Positions 18,801-27,375 of a stretch of DNA of 64,000 nt are shown in pieces. How positions within the stretch are numbered: the first letter of the stretch is position 1; each line of letters begins with the position of its first letter. A program made the position numbers and the translations under genes. The notes beneath the pieces were generated by a model that saw only the letters and a program-made list of their open reading frames with translations, searched no databases and had not been told where the DNA came from. The DNA is from Ketobacter sp. MCCC 1A13808 (GTDB lineage: Bacteria; Pseudomonadota; Gammaproteobacteria; Pseudomonadales; Ketobacteraceae), in the NCBI RefSeq assembly GCF_009746715.1, contig NZ_VRKW01000002.1:606637-670636 (forward strand). Reading direction: 5' to 3'.

Positions 18801-20038
18801 AAAGTGACTTCCGGCAAACGAGTGGAGACAGAGCGCCCCATGGCATGGCGAGCCACCAATCGCTTAGTGCCCCGCAGCGAATCAAACAAAATCAATCCGG
18901 AATTGCGCAAGAGATTCAATGGGGTACTCCTGTTGCTGAACAATTTGGTCAGCTGGTCGGAAAACAAAATAGTGTTGCGCTGGTCTTGCACACGCCGCTG
19001 CAAATAGTCTGACAGCAGACGAAAATCCCCCGCCGGACGACCTAGTCTGCGGGCCTTGTCCAGCACCTGTACCAGCACCGCCACATCGCGCATGGACATG
19101 TTAAACCCCTGTCCCGCCACCGGGTGTAAACCATGCGCGGCATTACCCAGCACGACCACATTCGGGCGCACCTGCTCTTTCGACAGCGTCAGGGCTAACG
19201 GGTAGCGGTACCGTTTACCCACCTGAACCAAAGCACCCACGCCCCGCCCCGCTACCGCCTCTAACCGACGCAAGAAAACATCGTCCTCAACCCGCATTAA
19301 TTCATCGGCAAGCTGCGGCGCGACGCACCAGGTCAAACCCAGACGGTTATCGGTTTGGGGCAGGATAGCGAGCGGGCCGTTCGAGGTAAAACGTTCCAGC
19401 GCCATATTCTGATGGGGAGATTCCGGCGTTACCGTTGTGACAATGGCAACCTGCTCGTAGGCTTTCGACTCTGAGGCTATGCCCAGCAATTGGCGTCCTT
19501 GCGATTCTGCGCCATCGGCAATCACCAGCAAGGGTGTACGCTGCCGGGATTGCGTGCCGTTCTGCTCCACTGTCGCAACAATCTCCGGTCCGTCATAGTA
19601 AAGACCAATCACCTGAGCCGGAGCTAAAAAGTCGACATTCGCCAGATTACCAAGATGTCCGGACAACGCCTGACCGATGTAGCGGTTTTCAATTACATAG
19701 CCCAACGCCCGCACCCGCTCTTCAGATGCACGGATTACTGCCTTGCCAAAGCTGCCCTGTTCGGTGATTTCAATTGTTTCTATGGGTACCGCATTGCGGC
19801 GCAATTGATCCCATAGACCCAGCTGGTCGAAGATGTGACAAGTCCCATTGGCCAGCGCGGTATTGCGGGCATCGTAGCTGGGGTGAAATTCCCCCTGCTG
19901 CTGCGGCGGTACAAACTTTTCCACCACCGCAATCCGCAAAGCAGCGTCCCTGGCCATACACGCTGCCAGCGACGCTCCAACCAGGCCGCCGCCCATAATG
20001 ATGACATCGTAATCCGTATTGACCGCTCCGTTGTTCAC
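18797..20038 (-). CDS. ubiH: 2-octaprenyl-6-methoxyphenyl hydroxylase UbiH
   Basis: 413 residues. Same flavin hydroxylase family as its neighbour: DVIIMGGGLVGASLAACMARDA for the dinucleotide, LVIADGAESQGRQLLGI for the middle motif, and LGNAAHGLHPVAGQGFNMSMRD, with GN in place of the usual GD. It acts on ubiquinone precursor ring C1. It lies 13 bp after pepP and overlaps ubiI by 4 bases, so the two hydroxylases are made together. Confidence 0.92.
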   Translation of the reverse strand: MNNGAVNTDYDVIIMGGGLVGASLAACMARDAALRIAVVEKFVPPQQQGEFHPSYDARNTALANGTCHIFDQLGLWDQLRRNAVPIETIEITEQGSFGKAVIRASEERVRALGYVIENRYIGQALSGHLGNLANVDFLAPAQVIGLYYDGPEIVATVEQNGTQSRQRTPLLVIADGAESQGRQLLGIASESKAYEQVAIVTTVTPESPHQNMALERFTSNGPLAILPQTDNRLGLTWCVAPQLADELMRVEDDVFLRRLEAVAGRGVGALVQVGKRYRYPLALTLSKEQVRPNVVVLGNAAHGLHPVAGQGFNMSMRDVAVLVQVLDKARRLGRPAGDFRLLSDYLQRRVQDQRNTILFSDQLTKLFSNRSTPLNLLRNSGLILFDSLRGTKRLVARHAMGRSVSTRLPEVTL

Positions 20039-20050
20039 TGTGTCCGCACC

Positions 20051-21394
20051 TTAGGCAACACGGCGCGGCGAACGACCACGAGATTTTGCCATCATGGCTT
20101 CAATTGCGTCAGGATCTTTAGTCGCACCCCGGGTAAGCACCTTGCGGCCTTTCTCTGTCACCAAGACATCATCCTCGATACGGATCCCGATACCGCGCCA
20201 TTTGGGATCGACGCTCGCTTCATCCACGGCCACATAGATGCCGGGCTCCACTGTCAGCACCATGCCGGGCTCCAGTTCGCGCCAGGCACCACCCACTTTG
20301 TAGTCCCCAACATCGTGCACGTCCATGCCCAGCCAATGACCGGTGCGATGCATATAGAACGGTTTGTAAGCTTCGCATTCGATCAACTCACTCAGCTTGC
20401 CCTGCAGCAACCCCAGCGCCAGCAGCCCTTTGGTTAAAACCAGTACAGCCGCTTCATGCGGTTGGTTCCAGTGGTTGCCGGGCTTGACCTGTTTAATGGC
20501 GGCCAGTTGGGCTTTCAGAACCACATCGTAGAGTGCGCGCTGTTCAGGACTGAATTTGCCGTTCACAGGGAAGGTCCGGGTTATATCCGCCGCATAATGC
20601 TGATACTCCGCCCCGGCATCGATCAGCACCAAATCCCCGTCTCTCAGCTCCGCGTCGTTTTCAACATAATGCAAAATACAGCCATTAGCACCACCGCCAA
20701 CAATGCTCGAATAAGCGGGAAAGCGGCTGCCATGACGACCGAACTCATGCAGAAACTCCGCTTCCAGCTGGAACTCCATCATTCCCGGACGGCAGACTTC
20801 CATCGCTCGCATGTGTGCTTTCGCTGTCATCTCTGCCGCCACTTGCATTACGCTGATTTCCGCTTTGCTTTTAAACAGACGCATATCATGCAGCAAGTGG
20901 TCCAGTGCAATAAACTCCCCCGGTGGATGCGCGCCGTTGCGGACCTTGGCCCGTATGGTGTTAACCCATTCCATCACCTGCCGGTCGAAATCCTGGTCGC
21001 GCCCCATGGCGTAATATACGCGCTCCGAACCTTCCAGCAGACCCGGTAGAATTTCATCAATATCGCCAATCGGGAACGCGTCATCGGCGCCGTAATTCTT
21101 GACGACCCCTTCCGGCCCGGCCCGATAGCCATTCCAGATTTCCATTTCGCGATCACGTTCACGACAAAACACCACATACTCACCGTGCTCACGGCCGGGT
21201 ATCAAAACCAGAACCGCTTCCGGTTCCGGAAAACCGGAGAGGTAAAAAAAGTCGCTGTCCTGTCGGTAGGGGTATTCGGTATCCCGGCTGCGGGTTCGCA
21301 TCGGAGCGGATGGGATAATGGCAATGCTGTCCGGTTCCATCATAGCCATCAATTGTTTACGGCGCTGGGCAAATTCTTTTTTGGTTATCGTCAT
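20051..21394 (-). CDS. pepP: Xaa-Pro aminopeptidase (aminopeptidase P)
   Basis: 447 residues. M24B metallopeptidase with an N-terminal creatinase-like domain (YPYRQDSDFFYLSGFPEPEAVLVL) and the C-terminal pita-bread fold. Dinuclear Mn ligands can be assigned: DAGAEYQHYAADITRTF (two Asp), HRTGHWLGMDVHDVG (His), MVLTVEPGIYV (Glu) and IGIRIEDDVLVTE (Glu). It removes the N-terminal residue from peptides with proline in second position, in the cytoplasm. 51 bp downstream of ygfB and 13 bp upstream of ubiH. Confidence 0.95.
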   Translation of the reverse strand: MTITKKEFAQRRKQLMAMMEPDSIAIIPSAPMRTRSRDTEYPYRQDSDFFYLSGFPEPEAVLVLIPGREHGEYVVFCRERDREMEIWNGYRAGPEGVVKNYGADDAFPIGDIDEILPGLLEGSERVYYAMGRDQDFDRQVMEWVNTIRAKVRNGAHPPGEFIALDHLLHDMRLFKSKAEISVMQVAAEMTAKAHMRAMEVCRPGMMEFQLEAEFLHEFGRHGSRFPAYSSIVGGGANGCILHYVENDAELRDGDLVLIDAGAEYQHYAADITRTFPVNGKFSPEQRALYDVVLKAQLAAIKQVKPGNHWNQPHEAAVLVLTKGLLALGLLQGKLSELIECEAYKPFYMHRTGHWLGMDVHDVGDYKVGGAWRELEPGMVLTVEPGIYVAVDEASVDPKWRGIGIRIEDDVLVTEKGRKVLTRGATKDPDAIEAMMAKSRGRSPRRVA

Positions 21395-21445
21395 AATATC
21401 CTGGCAATGTTCTGGGGCTGACTCGATCTGTAAAAACAGATCCTA

Positions 21446-22027
21446 TTAATGGATTGTGGCACCGGGCGGAATCAGATTATCGCGATCCAGGCCAAACTCG
21501 GTATAGATCATCAACGCAGCCATACGCACATACTCCACCACTTCGAAATAGGCCGCTTCACCGTCCTCTTCACCCTCAATATCCGTATCAACCTGGCTAA
21601 TCTGCTGAATATCCCGCAGCGCGTTCATGGCGTCTTCGGTGAACTCTTCCACCTTGCGGCTACCCGCTGCACCGAAGCCGGCCAGAAACCCCGAACACCA
21701 CTCCGCTAAGGACCCTAACCGGTCCCCCAACGGATCTTCATCGTCCGGTAGCAAGGGCGAGAAATTAAATTGGTCATCACTGAGCTCTTCCAGCGTAAAC
21801 CGGTGCAGCTCGCTGAACCACTCACGGGCGTTTTCCCAGGGTTCGCCTTTCACGCCAAGATTAGTCATGAATTGGCGGAGCCAGGCAGGGGTATCGTCCA
21901 ACAACCCCCCACTAAGCTGGCCGCATAGGATGCCGTGGGCTTCTGACGGGGTTGCCAGGGCATCGATTTTGCGCAACTCTGCTTCCAGCTCGTAGTAATC
22001 CAGAACGTCTTCAACTTGCAGAGACAT
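21446..22027 (-). CDS. ygfB: YgfB/YecA UPF0149 family protein
   Basis: 193 residues from ATG 22027, which has AGGA 9 bases upstream; an earlier start at 22048 lacks one. Family features: acidic helical protein with ATPSEAHGILCGQLSGG, the block FSPLLPDDEDPLGDRLGSLAEWCSGFLAGFG, and the C-terminal EYVRMAALMIYTEFG. YgfB proteins are cytoplasmic; in Pseudomonas YgfB is known to affect ampDh3 expression and beta-lactam resistance, but general function is poorly defined. First gene of ygfB-pepP-ubiH-ubiI, divergent from the zapA transcript. Confidence 0.9.
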   Translation of the reverse strand: MSLQVEDVLDYYELEAELRKIDALATPSEAHGILCGQLSGGLLDDTPAWLRQFMTNLGVKGEPWENAREWFSELHRFTLEELSDDQFNFSPLLPDDEDPLGDRLGSLAEWCSGFLAGFGAAGSRKVEEFTEDAMNALRDIQQISQVDTDIEGEEDGEAAYFEVVEYVRMAALMIYTEFGLDRDNLIPPGATIH

Positions 22028-22235
22028 AGTGTGTAATCCTGTATTCAAACACGTTTAATGATTGTACCACGGCATCCTGAAGTGCAAAGCCAGGAATCCC
22101 CGCAATGGCCTGCTAAGCTTAAATCAGAATCGCTTCACAAAGCGAATCCCCGGGGAGGCTCGGTAAGATTGTTTACCATGACCGTTGCGGAGCTTTCGTG
22201 TACCATTAAATCCACAAAAATATGCGAATCGGCCT

Positions 22236-22451
22236 ATGAACAAAATTGAGCAGCTTTTCAAGAATCTGGAAACCCGCGTTGACGAATTCATTGACCTATG
22301 TGAAGAATACAAACGGCACAACAAGTCCCTGCAGCACAGGGAAACCCAGCTCTCAGAGGAACGTGCCAATTTAATGAAGAAAAATGACCTGGCACGAGCC
22401 AAGGTGGAAGCAATGATTTCTCGTCTGAAATCGCTGGAGCAGGATTCATGA
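22236..22451 (+). CDS. Coiled-coil protein, TIGR02449 family (ZapB-like)
   Basis: 71 residues, start MNKIEQLFKNLETRVDEFI at 22236. Nearly the whole chain is a heptad-rich coiled coil (EEYKRHNKSLQHRETQLSEE, MISRLKSLEQ). This small family is found directly upstream of zapA in many Gammaproteobacteria and resembles the division protein ZapB, though that role is inferred. Its stop overlaps the zapA start by 4 bases. Confidence 0.85.
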   Translation: MNKIEQLFKNLETRVDEFIDLCEEYKRHNKSLQHRETQLSEERANLMKKNDLARAKVEAMISRLKSLEQDS

Positions 22452-22762
22452 GCGACGAACTACATACACTACATGTCAGTATTCTGGACCGGGATTATGG
22501 TGTCAGCTGCCCGCCAGCGGAAGTGGACGACCTGAAAAGCTCGGCCCGTCTGCTGGATGAGCGCATGCGTGAAATCCGTCGTAGTGGAAAGATTGTAGGG
22601 GTCGACCGCATCGCGGTTATGGCGGCCTTAAATATTGCCCATGAACTTATCAGGGCGAAATCCGAACTGGAGCATTACGACCGCGTCACAGAAAAGCAGC
22701 TTGCAAAACTCAATGAAAAAATCGAGCGTGCGCTGGCCAGTGCACGCCAAATGGATCTGTAA
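22448..22762 (+). CDS. zapA: Cell division protein ZapA
   Basis: 104 residues, the usual ZapA length. The N-terminal beta-hairpin domain begins LHTLHVSILDRDYGVSCPPAE, then DLKSSARLLDERMREIR, and a C-terminal coiled coil (IAHELIRAKSELEHYDRV to ERALASARQ). ZapA dimers and tetramers cross-link FtsZ filaments at midcell. Translationally coupled to the upstream coiled-coil protein; the 6S RNA gene follows, as in E. coli and Pseudomonas. Confidence 0.95.
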   Translation: MSDELHTLHVSILDRDYGVSCPPAEVDDLKSSARLLDERMREIRRSGKIVGVDRIAVMAALNIAHELIRAKSELEHYDRVTEKQLAKLNEKIERALASARQMDL

Positions 22763-22821
22763 ACCTGAAGCCCACACCTCACGCCTGAAACACGCCCGGC
22801 ATCACAAGCCTGACTAACCGA

Positions 22822-22851
22822 TTCGTGTACTGCGCCGACTTCCGTTATAAT
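22822..22851 (+). promoter_or_regulatory. Promoter of the 6S RNA gene
   Basis: A perfect TATAAT at 22846-22851 with a weak -35 (TTCGTG at 22822-22827, 18-base spacer) would start transcription near 22858-22866, just where the 6S RNA homology begins. Confidence 0.55.
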
Positions 22852-22861
22852 CAGCGACTCA

Positions 22862-23040
22862 GTCCCCTGCGCTGTTCGAGCTTCTGGCCTATGTCCCTGA
22901 GCCGATGCTTTTTCACCCGGGGGTTACGGCTGATATGGGCGTGCATGTCCGCACGACGGAAAGCCCGAAATATCACAGTAACCACCACCTTGAACCTTGG
23001 GTTCAAGGGCTACCGCCAGTCACGGCAGAACGGGGGGCGC
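22862..23040 (+). ncRNA. ssrS: 6S RNA
   Basis: The segment has the two best conserved blocks of gammaproteobacterial 6S RNA, TCCCTGAGCCGAT (22894-22906) and the hairpin CTTGAACC...GGTTCAAGG (22989-23008), in the right order and spacing, and its ends can pair (CTGTTCGAG side with the CAGAACG side). It lies between zapA and fau, the conserved locus. 6S RNA mimics an open promoter and holds sigma-70 RNA polymerase in stationary phase. Ends are approximate. A reading frame that crosses this segment is not a gene. Confidence 0.92.
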
Positions 23041-23104
23041 TTAAATTCAGCGCGAACGATTTATCCGAAGTTATACAGAAAAAGTAAGGTAGGTACATCG
23101 CACC

Positions 23105-23746
23105 TTGGAACCGCCAGCATCTGCAATCCCGGACAACTCTGCCAGCGCCAAGGGCTCATTACGCAAAAGTCTGCGCCAACAACGACGCAGCCTTTCCCGC
23201 CGCCAGCAACAGGAAGCCTCACGCGGCCTTTGCAAACAACTCGCCAGATTGCCGGCTTTCATCAATAGCCGCCGCGTGGCAGCCTATATCCCCAACGACG
23301 GGGAAATCAATCTGCAACCTTTACTGGAATTGGCATGGCGGATGGGCAAGAAAATCTATCTGCCGGTACTGCACCCCTTCAAAACCGGTCATTTGCTCTT
23401 TATGGCTCACACTCCGGGCCAGCCGCTCGCCAAAAATCGCTTTGGTATTCCCGAACCTTTATGTAACCAGGATAGCCGCTGTGCGGTCTGGACGCTGGAC
23501 CTGGTACTGACTCCGCTGGTGGGGTTTGACGATCAGGGCAAGCGTATGGGCATGGGCGGCGGGTTTTACGACCGGACATTCGCCTATCTAAACCAGGCTA
23601 CCGGGCACGCAAAACCTTACCTGATTGGGGTGGCCCATGAGTGTCAGAGAGTCAAAACACTGCCCAGCGAAAGCTGGGATATTGCGATGAACCTGGTTGT
23701 CACGGACCAGAATACCTATGTCAGCCAGCCGCCAACACACATATAA
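23105..23746 (+). CDS. fau: 5-formyltetrahydrofolate cyclo-ligase
   Basis: 213 residues if translation begins at the TTG at 23105; no ATG is available before the conserved helix KGSLRKSLRQQRRSLSRRQQ, so a rare start is likely. ATP-binding and catalytic motifs follow: VAAYIPNDGEINLQPLL, KNRFGIPEP, DLVLTPLVGFDDQGKRMGMGGGFYDRTF. The enzyme converts 5-formyl-THF to 5,10-methenyl-THF with ATP. It follows the 6S RNA gene, and in E. coli the pair is co-transcribed, so the same is likely here. Confidence 0.9.
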   Translation: MEPPASAIPDNSASAKGSLRKSLRQQRRSLSRRQQQEASRGLCKQLARLPAFINSRRVAAYIPNDGEINLQPLLELAWRMGKKIYLPVLHPFKTGHLLFMAHTPGQPLAKNRFGIPEPLCNQDSRCAVWTLDLVLTPLVGFDDQGKRMGMGGGFYDRTFAYLNQATGHAKPYLIGVAHECQRVKTLPSESWDIAMNLVVTDQNTYVSQPPTHI

Positions 23747-23876
23747 AGCATTGAACCGGTTCAACTTTTGTATACGCCTGGACTTGAGATCGGAACCACT
23801 ATATTTGGTACAATCAGGAACGCTCTGGAACAATAACTGGTTCGCGCGGACGCGCTCAAACCGGTGTTTTACCTAT

Positions 23877-24002
23877 TCATCTAATAGAAAACTGCTTGGC
23901 GACCACTTCCGGATCTGGCTGACCCTGGGTATAGGAGCTGGCAAGCACGCCGAGTCCTAACACCAACATCAACACCACCAAAAGATCTGGCTTTTTCTTC
24001 AT
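23877..24002 (-). CDS. 41-residue single-pass membrane peptide
   Basis: Start ATG at 24000-24002, stop TGA at 23877-23879. The sequence starts MKKKPDLLVVLMLVLGLG, a basic N-terminus followed by one hydrophobic helix, then a short polar tail ending KQFSIR. Basic start, helix length and short outer tail are what small inner-membrane proteins look like. GTGAG lies 6-10 bases upstream. It is isolated between fau and ilvA, and convergent with fau. No family recognised with certainty; similar tiny proteins occur in pseudomonads. Confidence 0.55.
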   Translation of the reverse strand: MKKKPDLLVVLMLVLGLGVLASSYTQGQPDPEVVAKQFSIR

Positions 24003-24375
24003 TTCTCACTTGCCTCGTTAAAAATACCCTATCCTTTCAATAACGAGCGGATAAGACACTCCCAGCTAATTTTAATAATCATTTCCGGCTTTTGCTCGGC
24101 CCATTGGTGGCTGGATTTTTTGCACCCAATTGGCATCGATCACCTAGAATCGAGCAAAAGGCGATAAAACACTTCATATACCCTATCTTCTTTCCCTAAC
24201 TATAGTCCAGCTTCTGTACCAAACCAGCTGGCAGGTGAGTAACAGCTCACATTTCGAACAAACATTGATCGGTTAGGCAAAAAAGAAGGGAGCACCGTCA
24301 ATGGGCACGCCCATTAGCGTTGAAGCTAACACGAGCCGATTAGCTTTAACAGCACCCGCCTGAAAAAACCCCGTT
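24003..24375. other. Gene-free region with inverted repeats
   Basis: No coding frame seen in 373 bp. It holds a 10-bp perfect inverted repeat, CTTTTGCTCG (24089-24098) and CGAGCAAAAG (24151-24160), with imperfect inner pairing (GGCCCATTGGTGG against CACCCAATTGGC), so a folded RNA of about 75 bases is possible. Closer to ilvA, on the minus strand, AAGCTAA/TTAGCTT and the near-palindrome AATGGGCACGCCCATT followed by a run ending CTTCTTTTTT may be the ilvA terminator. Confidence 0.45.
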
Positions 24376-25902
24376 TTACTTTAAAAATAAGCGATAGGCG
24401 GGATTCGCACTTTCCTCCCAGTAGGGAAACCCGATTTCTGCAAAATACTTTTTCAACTGACTGCGCTCTCTAGGGGGCACTTGCAGCCCGACCAGAATCC
24501 GGCCAAAAGCGGCGCCGTGATTGCGGTAGTGAAAAACACTGATATTCCAGTATTGTCCCAGCTTGCCCAGAAAATCCATCAATGCGCCCGGCCGCTCCGG
24601 AAACTCGAAGCGATAGAGCACTTCATCCGGGATTCCTGCATTGCCGGAGCCCGGACCGCGCCCACCGACCATATGGCGAATATGCAATTTCGCCATTTCA
24701 TTACCGGACAAATCCAGCACCTGATAACCCTTTGCTTCCAAGCTGGAGACAATTTGGTTGCGCTCCACCGAATCACTGGTTTGTACACCCACAAAGACAT
24801 GGGCTGCATCGGCACTGGAAAACCGATAGTTGAATTCAGTGATAGAGCGCCTGCCAAGATGCTGACAGAAGCGCCGAAAGCTGCCCGGCTTTTCGGGAAT
24901 GGTCACGGCAAACACCGCTTCACGTTGCTCCCCGATTTCGGCCCGCTCGGCAATATGGCGTAAACGATCGAAATTGACGTTTGCGCCGCTGCAAATCGCC
25001 ATCAAATTTGCATCTCGGATACCGCTGCGTTCAATGTACTTTTTCAGCCCGGCAACCGCGAGCGCACCGGCAGGTTCATTGATGGAGCGGGTATCATCGA
25101 ACAGGTCTTTGATCGCTGCGCACATCTCATCAGTAGTTACAGTAATCACTTCGTCGACGTATTTACGTGCCAACTTGAAGGTCTCTTTTCCTACCTGGCG
25201 CACTGCAACACCATCCGCAAACAAGCCTACCTGCGGTAGCATCACCCTGCGCCCCGCCTTCAATGCCGCTTGCAGACAGTTGGAGTCCACCGGTTCAACA
25301 CCAATCACCTTAATTTCCGGTCGCAGATATTTAATATACGTGGACACGCCTGCAATTAGCCCTCCTCCCCCAACCGGCACAAACACTGCTTCAAGAGGCC
25401 CGGTGTGCTGCCGCAGTATTTCCATGCCCACGGTGCCCTGTCCCGCAATCACATCAATGTCGTCAAATGGATGAATATAAGTGTAACCGTGCTTGTCCAG
25501 AAGCTTGTTGGCTTCCGCCGCCGCCTGGTCATAGGCGTCGCCGTGTAACACCACCTTTCCGCCCAATGCCCGTACCGCCTTCACTTTAATCTCTGGCGTC
25601 GTTTGCGGCATAACGATCACTGCTTTAATTCCCAACCGGGTCGCAGCCAGCGCGACACCCTGCGCATGATTACCCGCTGACGCGCAGATTACTCCGCGTG
25701 TTTTCTCTTCTTCATTCAAATGCACGATTTTGTTATAGGCTCCTCTCACCTTGAAAGAGAAGACCGGTTGCAGATCTTCGCGTTTCAGCAGCACACTGTT
25801 CTGCAGCTTTCGGGACAAGGAGCGGGCACGCTCTACCGGTGTTTCTACGGCGACATCATAGACCCGGGCCTGAAGTATTTTCTTAATGGTACGGATGGGC
25901 AT
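24376..25902 (-). CDS. ilvA: Threonine ammonia-lyase, biosynthetic
   Basis: 508 residues. Catalytic domain: PLP lysine K51 in PVFSFKVRGAYNK, SAGNHAQGVALAA, and the phosphate loop GGGGLIAGVS. The C-terminus has the two ACT-like regulatory modules of the long, isoleucine-sensitive form (AVFAVTIPEKPGSFRRFC and YRFEFPERPGALMDFLGKLG). It deaminates threonine to 2-oxobutanoate, the first step to isoleucine, and the double ACT region predicts feedback inhibition. It is divergent from rpiA, an arrangement known in Pseudomonas. Confidence 0.96.
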   Translation of the reverse strand: MPIRTIKKILQARVYDVAVETPVERARSLSRKLQNSVLLKREDLQPVFSFKVRGAYNKIVHLNEEEKTRGVICASAGNHAQGVALAATRLGIKAVIVMPQTTPEIKVKAVRALGGKVVLHGDAYDQAAAEANKLLDKHGYTYIHPFDDIDVIAGQGTVGMEILRQHTGPLEAVFVPVGGGGLIAGVSTYIKYLRPEIKVIGVEPVDSNCLQAALKAGRRVMLPQVGLFADGVAVRQVGKETFKLARKYVDEVITVTTDEMCAAIKDLFDDTRSINEPAGALAVAGLKKYIERSGIRDANLMAICSGANVNFDRLRHIAERAEIGEQREAVFAVTIPEKPGSFRRFCQHLGRRSITEFNYRFSSADAAHVFVGVQTSDSVERNQIVSSLEAKGYQVLDLSGNEMAKLHIRHMVGGRGPGSGNAGIPDEVLYRFEFPERPGALMDFLGKLGQYWNISVFHYRNHGAAFGRILVGLQVPPRERSQLKKYFAEIGFPYWEESANPAYRLFLK

Positions 25903-26072
25903 ATGCTTTGAATATTCCTGGGCATTTTATTCTTTTAGAGTAGCGCAAGCATACACTAATTGCGGGATTACGCCCATTTGGAGGCTGTTTTCCCGGCTTA
26001 TAGTACGTATAATTCCCTTCTTGCTCTGCCAATCCCGCCCATTCTCACAGCCACTCAATCAGGAACCCGAAT

Positions 26073-26735
26073 ATGCATCAGGATGAAATGAAAAAAGCGG
26101 TTGCCAAAGCCGCACTGCAATACGTAGAAGAAGGCATAGTCGTTGGCGTGGGGACCGGCTCCACTGCTAACCACTTCATCGATTTCCTGGCTGCTGATAT
26201 GAAAGGTTTAATCGAGGGCGCTGTCGCCAGCTCAGAGGCCACCCGCGACCGTCTGAAAGATCACGGCATCCCGGTTTATGACCTGAATGCTGTGGATGAA
26301 ATTCCGGTTTATATTGACGGTGCAGATGAAGTGGACGCCAACCTGAACCTGATTAAAGGCGGCGGCGGTGCGCTGACTCGCGAAAAAATAATTGCGGCAG
26401 TCGCACACAAGTTTATCTGTATTGCCGATAGCAGCAAAAAGGTCAATGTTCTGGGCGACTATCCGCTACCGATTGAAGTCATTCCCATGGCACGCAGCCA
26501 GGTTGCACGGGAAATCGTGAAGCTGGGGGGTGACCCGGTGTATCGCGAAGGCTTTGTTACCGACAACGGGAATATTATTCTCGACATTCACCACATGCAG
26601 ATTGCGGAACCCGTTAAACTGGAACAGCAGCTCAACAATATTGTGGGTGTCGTAACAAATGGGCTATTTGCCCTGCGCAGTGCAGACATTTTGTTACTTG
26701 GCAGTGAAACCGGAGTGCAGACCATTACCCGATGA
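26073..26735 (+). CDS. rpiA: Ribose-5-phosphate isomerase A
   Basis: 220 residues, standard. Motifs: [55 protein letters not shown] (catalytic Asp pair and Lys) and [12 protein letters not shown]. It interconverts ribose-5-phosphate and ribulose-5-phosphate in the pentose phosphate pathway, the same pathway as tkt further on. ATG preceded by AGGAA. A TATAAT at 26008-26013 may be its -10 box, though the -35 is poor. Confidence 0.96.
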   Translation: MHQDEMKKAVAKAALQYVEEGIVVGVGTGSTANHFIDFLAADMKGLIEGAVASSEATRDRLKDHGIPVYDLNAVDEIPVYIDGADEVDANLNLIKGGGGALTREKIIAAVAHKFICIADSSKKVNVLGDYPLPIEVIPMARSQVAREIVKLGGDPVYREGFVTDNGNIILDIHHMQIAEPVKLEQQLNNIVGVVTNGLFALRSADILLLGSETGVQTITR

Positions 26736-26756
26736 ACGCGACGCAGTTGGTATAAA

Positions 26757-26802
26757 GCCAGAAACAAGCCCCATGTATCCCGTTATGGGGCAGGCATCTG
26801 GC
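26757..26802. terminator. Two-tier hairpin between convergent genes
   Basis: Outer arms GCCAGA/TCTGGC and inner arms GCCCCAT/ATGGGGC, separated by symmetrical 5-base internal loops, sit between rpiA and the convergent gene 26820-27320. There is no long U run, so it may block read-through both ways or end transcription with Rho. Confidence 0.5.
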
Positions 26803-26819
26803 GCCACACCCAAATAAAA

Positions 26820-27320
26820 TCAATCGTCTTCTTCCTGATTATCTTCAAATACCTCAGGATAAATAATTTTAATCTCGTCGGGGATCAAACCCAGCCAATC
26901 CGCAATGATTTCCTCTTCGCGTTCGGTATTGAAAGAGGCCTCGAAGTCGATCAACTCGAAATAGGATTCGCCTTCTGCGTTCAGCGCATAAAATTCAGTG
27001 ATTCCATGTTCATGATTAATACTGCCGTAGGCTTCAATTTCTTTGCCGTACTTCACTAACGTTTGCATTACCGGCATCCAATCTTCTCCGGAAATAATAA
27101 TAGCCAGGACGCCATTCCTGGATTCAACGCCTTCATGCAAAAACAAATCATGGTCCGTTTCCGGTATCTGTTGGCTATAGCTTTTCTGGCTAAGATCAAT
27201 TCCGGCTTCCGCAAACAGCGTCTCGAGCGCCTCCTTACTTACTCCTTCATCATCTTCACAAAGTAAATCAATCAGGTGGCCGGACAGCTTTAGTAATATC
27301 GTTCCATTAGCCTCGGACAT
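26820..27320 (-). CDS. Acidic conserved hypothetical protein
   Basis: 166 residues, not recognised. Strongly acidic, ending EDNQEEDD. Alternating strands and helices (GVLAIIISGEDWMPVMQTLVKYG, EIEAYGSINHEHGITEFYALN, ESYFELIDFEASF) suggest one compact alpha/beta domain, with no signal peptide, membrane segment or cysteines apart from one. GAGGAG before the ATG is a good ribosome-binding site. It stands between rpiA and the light-response genes, with 55 bp to the next gene on the same strand. Confidence 0.7.
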   Translation of the reverse strand: MSEANGTILLKLSGHLIDLLCEDDEGVSKEALETLFAEAGIDLSQKSYSQQIPETDHDLFLHEGVESRNGVLAIIISGEDWMPVMQTLVKYGKEIEAYGSINHEHGITEFYALNAEGESYFELIDFEASFNTEREEEIIADWLGLIPDEIKIIYPEVFEDNQEEDD

Positions 27321-27375
27321 AGCAACTCCTCAATTCAGCCGGGCGGTTTCAGGCAGCGTAGTGTATACCCGAATA

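Noticed and set aside
19835..20437. 200-residue frame antisense to ubiH and pepP
   Set aside because: Rich in His, Gln and Arg, typical of reverse-strand shadows; the genes underneath are unambiguous.
22825..23268. 147-residue frame across the zapA-fau gap
   Set aside because: It covers the 6S RNA gene and has no protein-like features.
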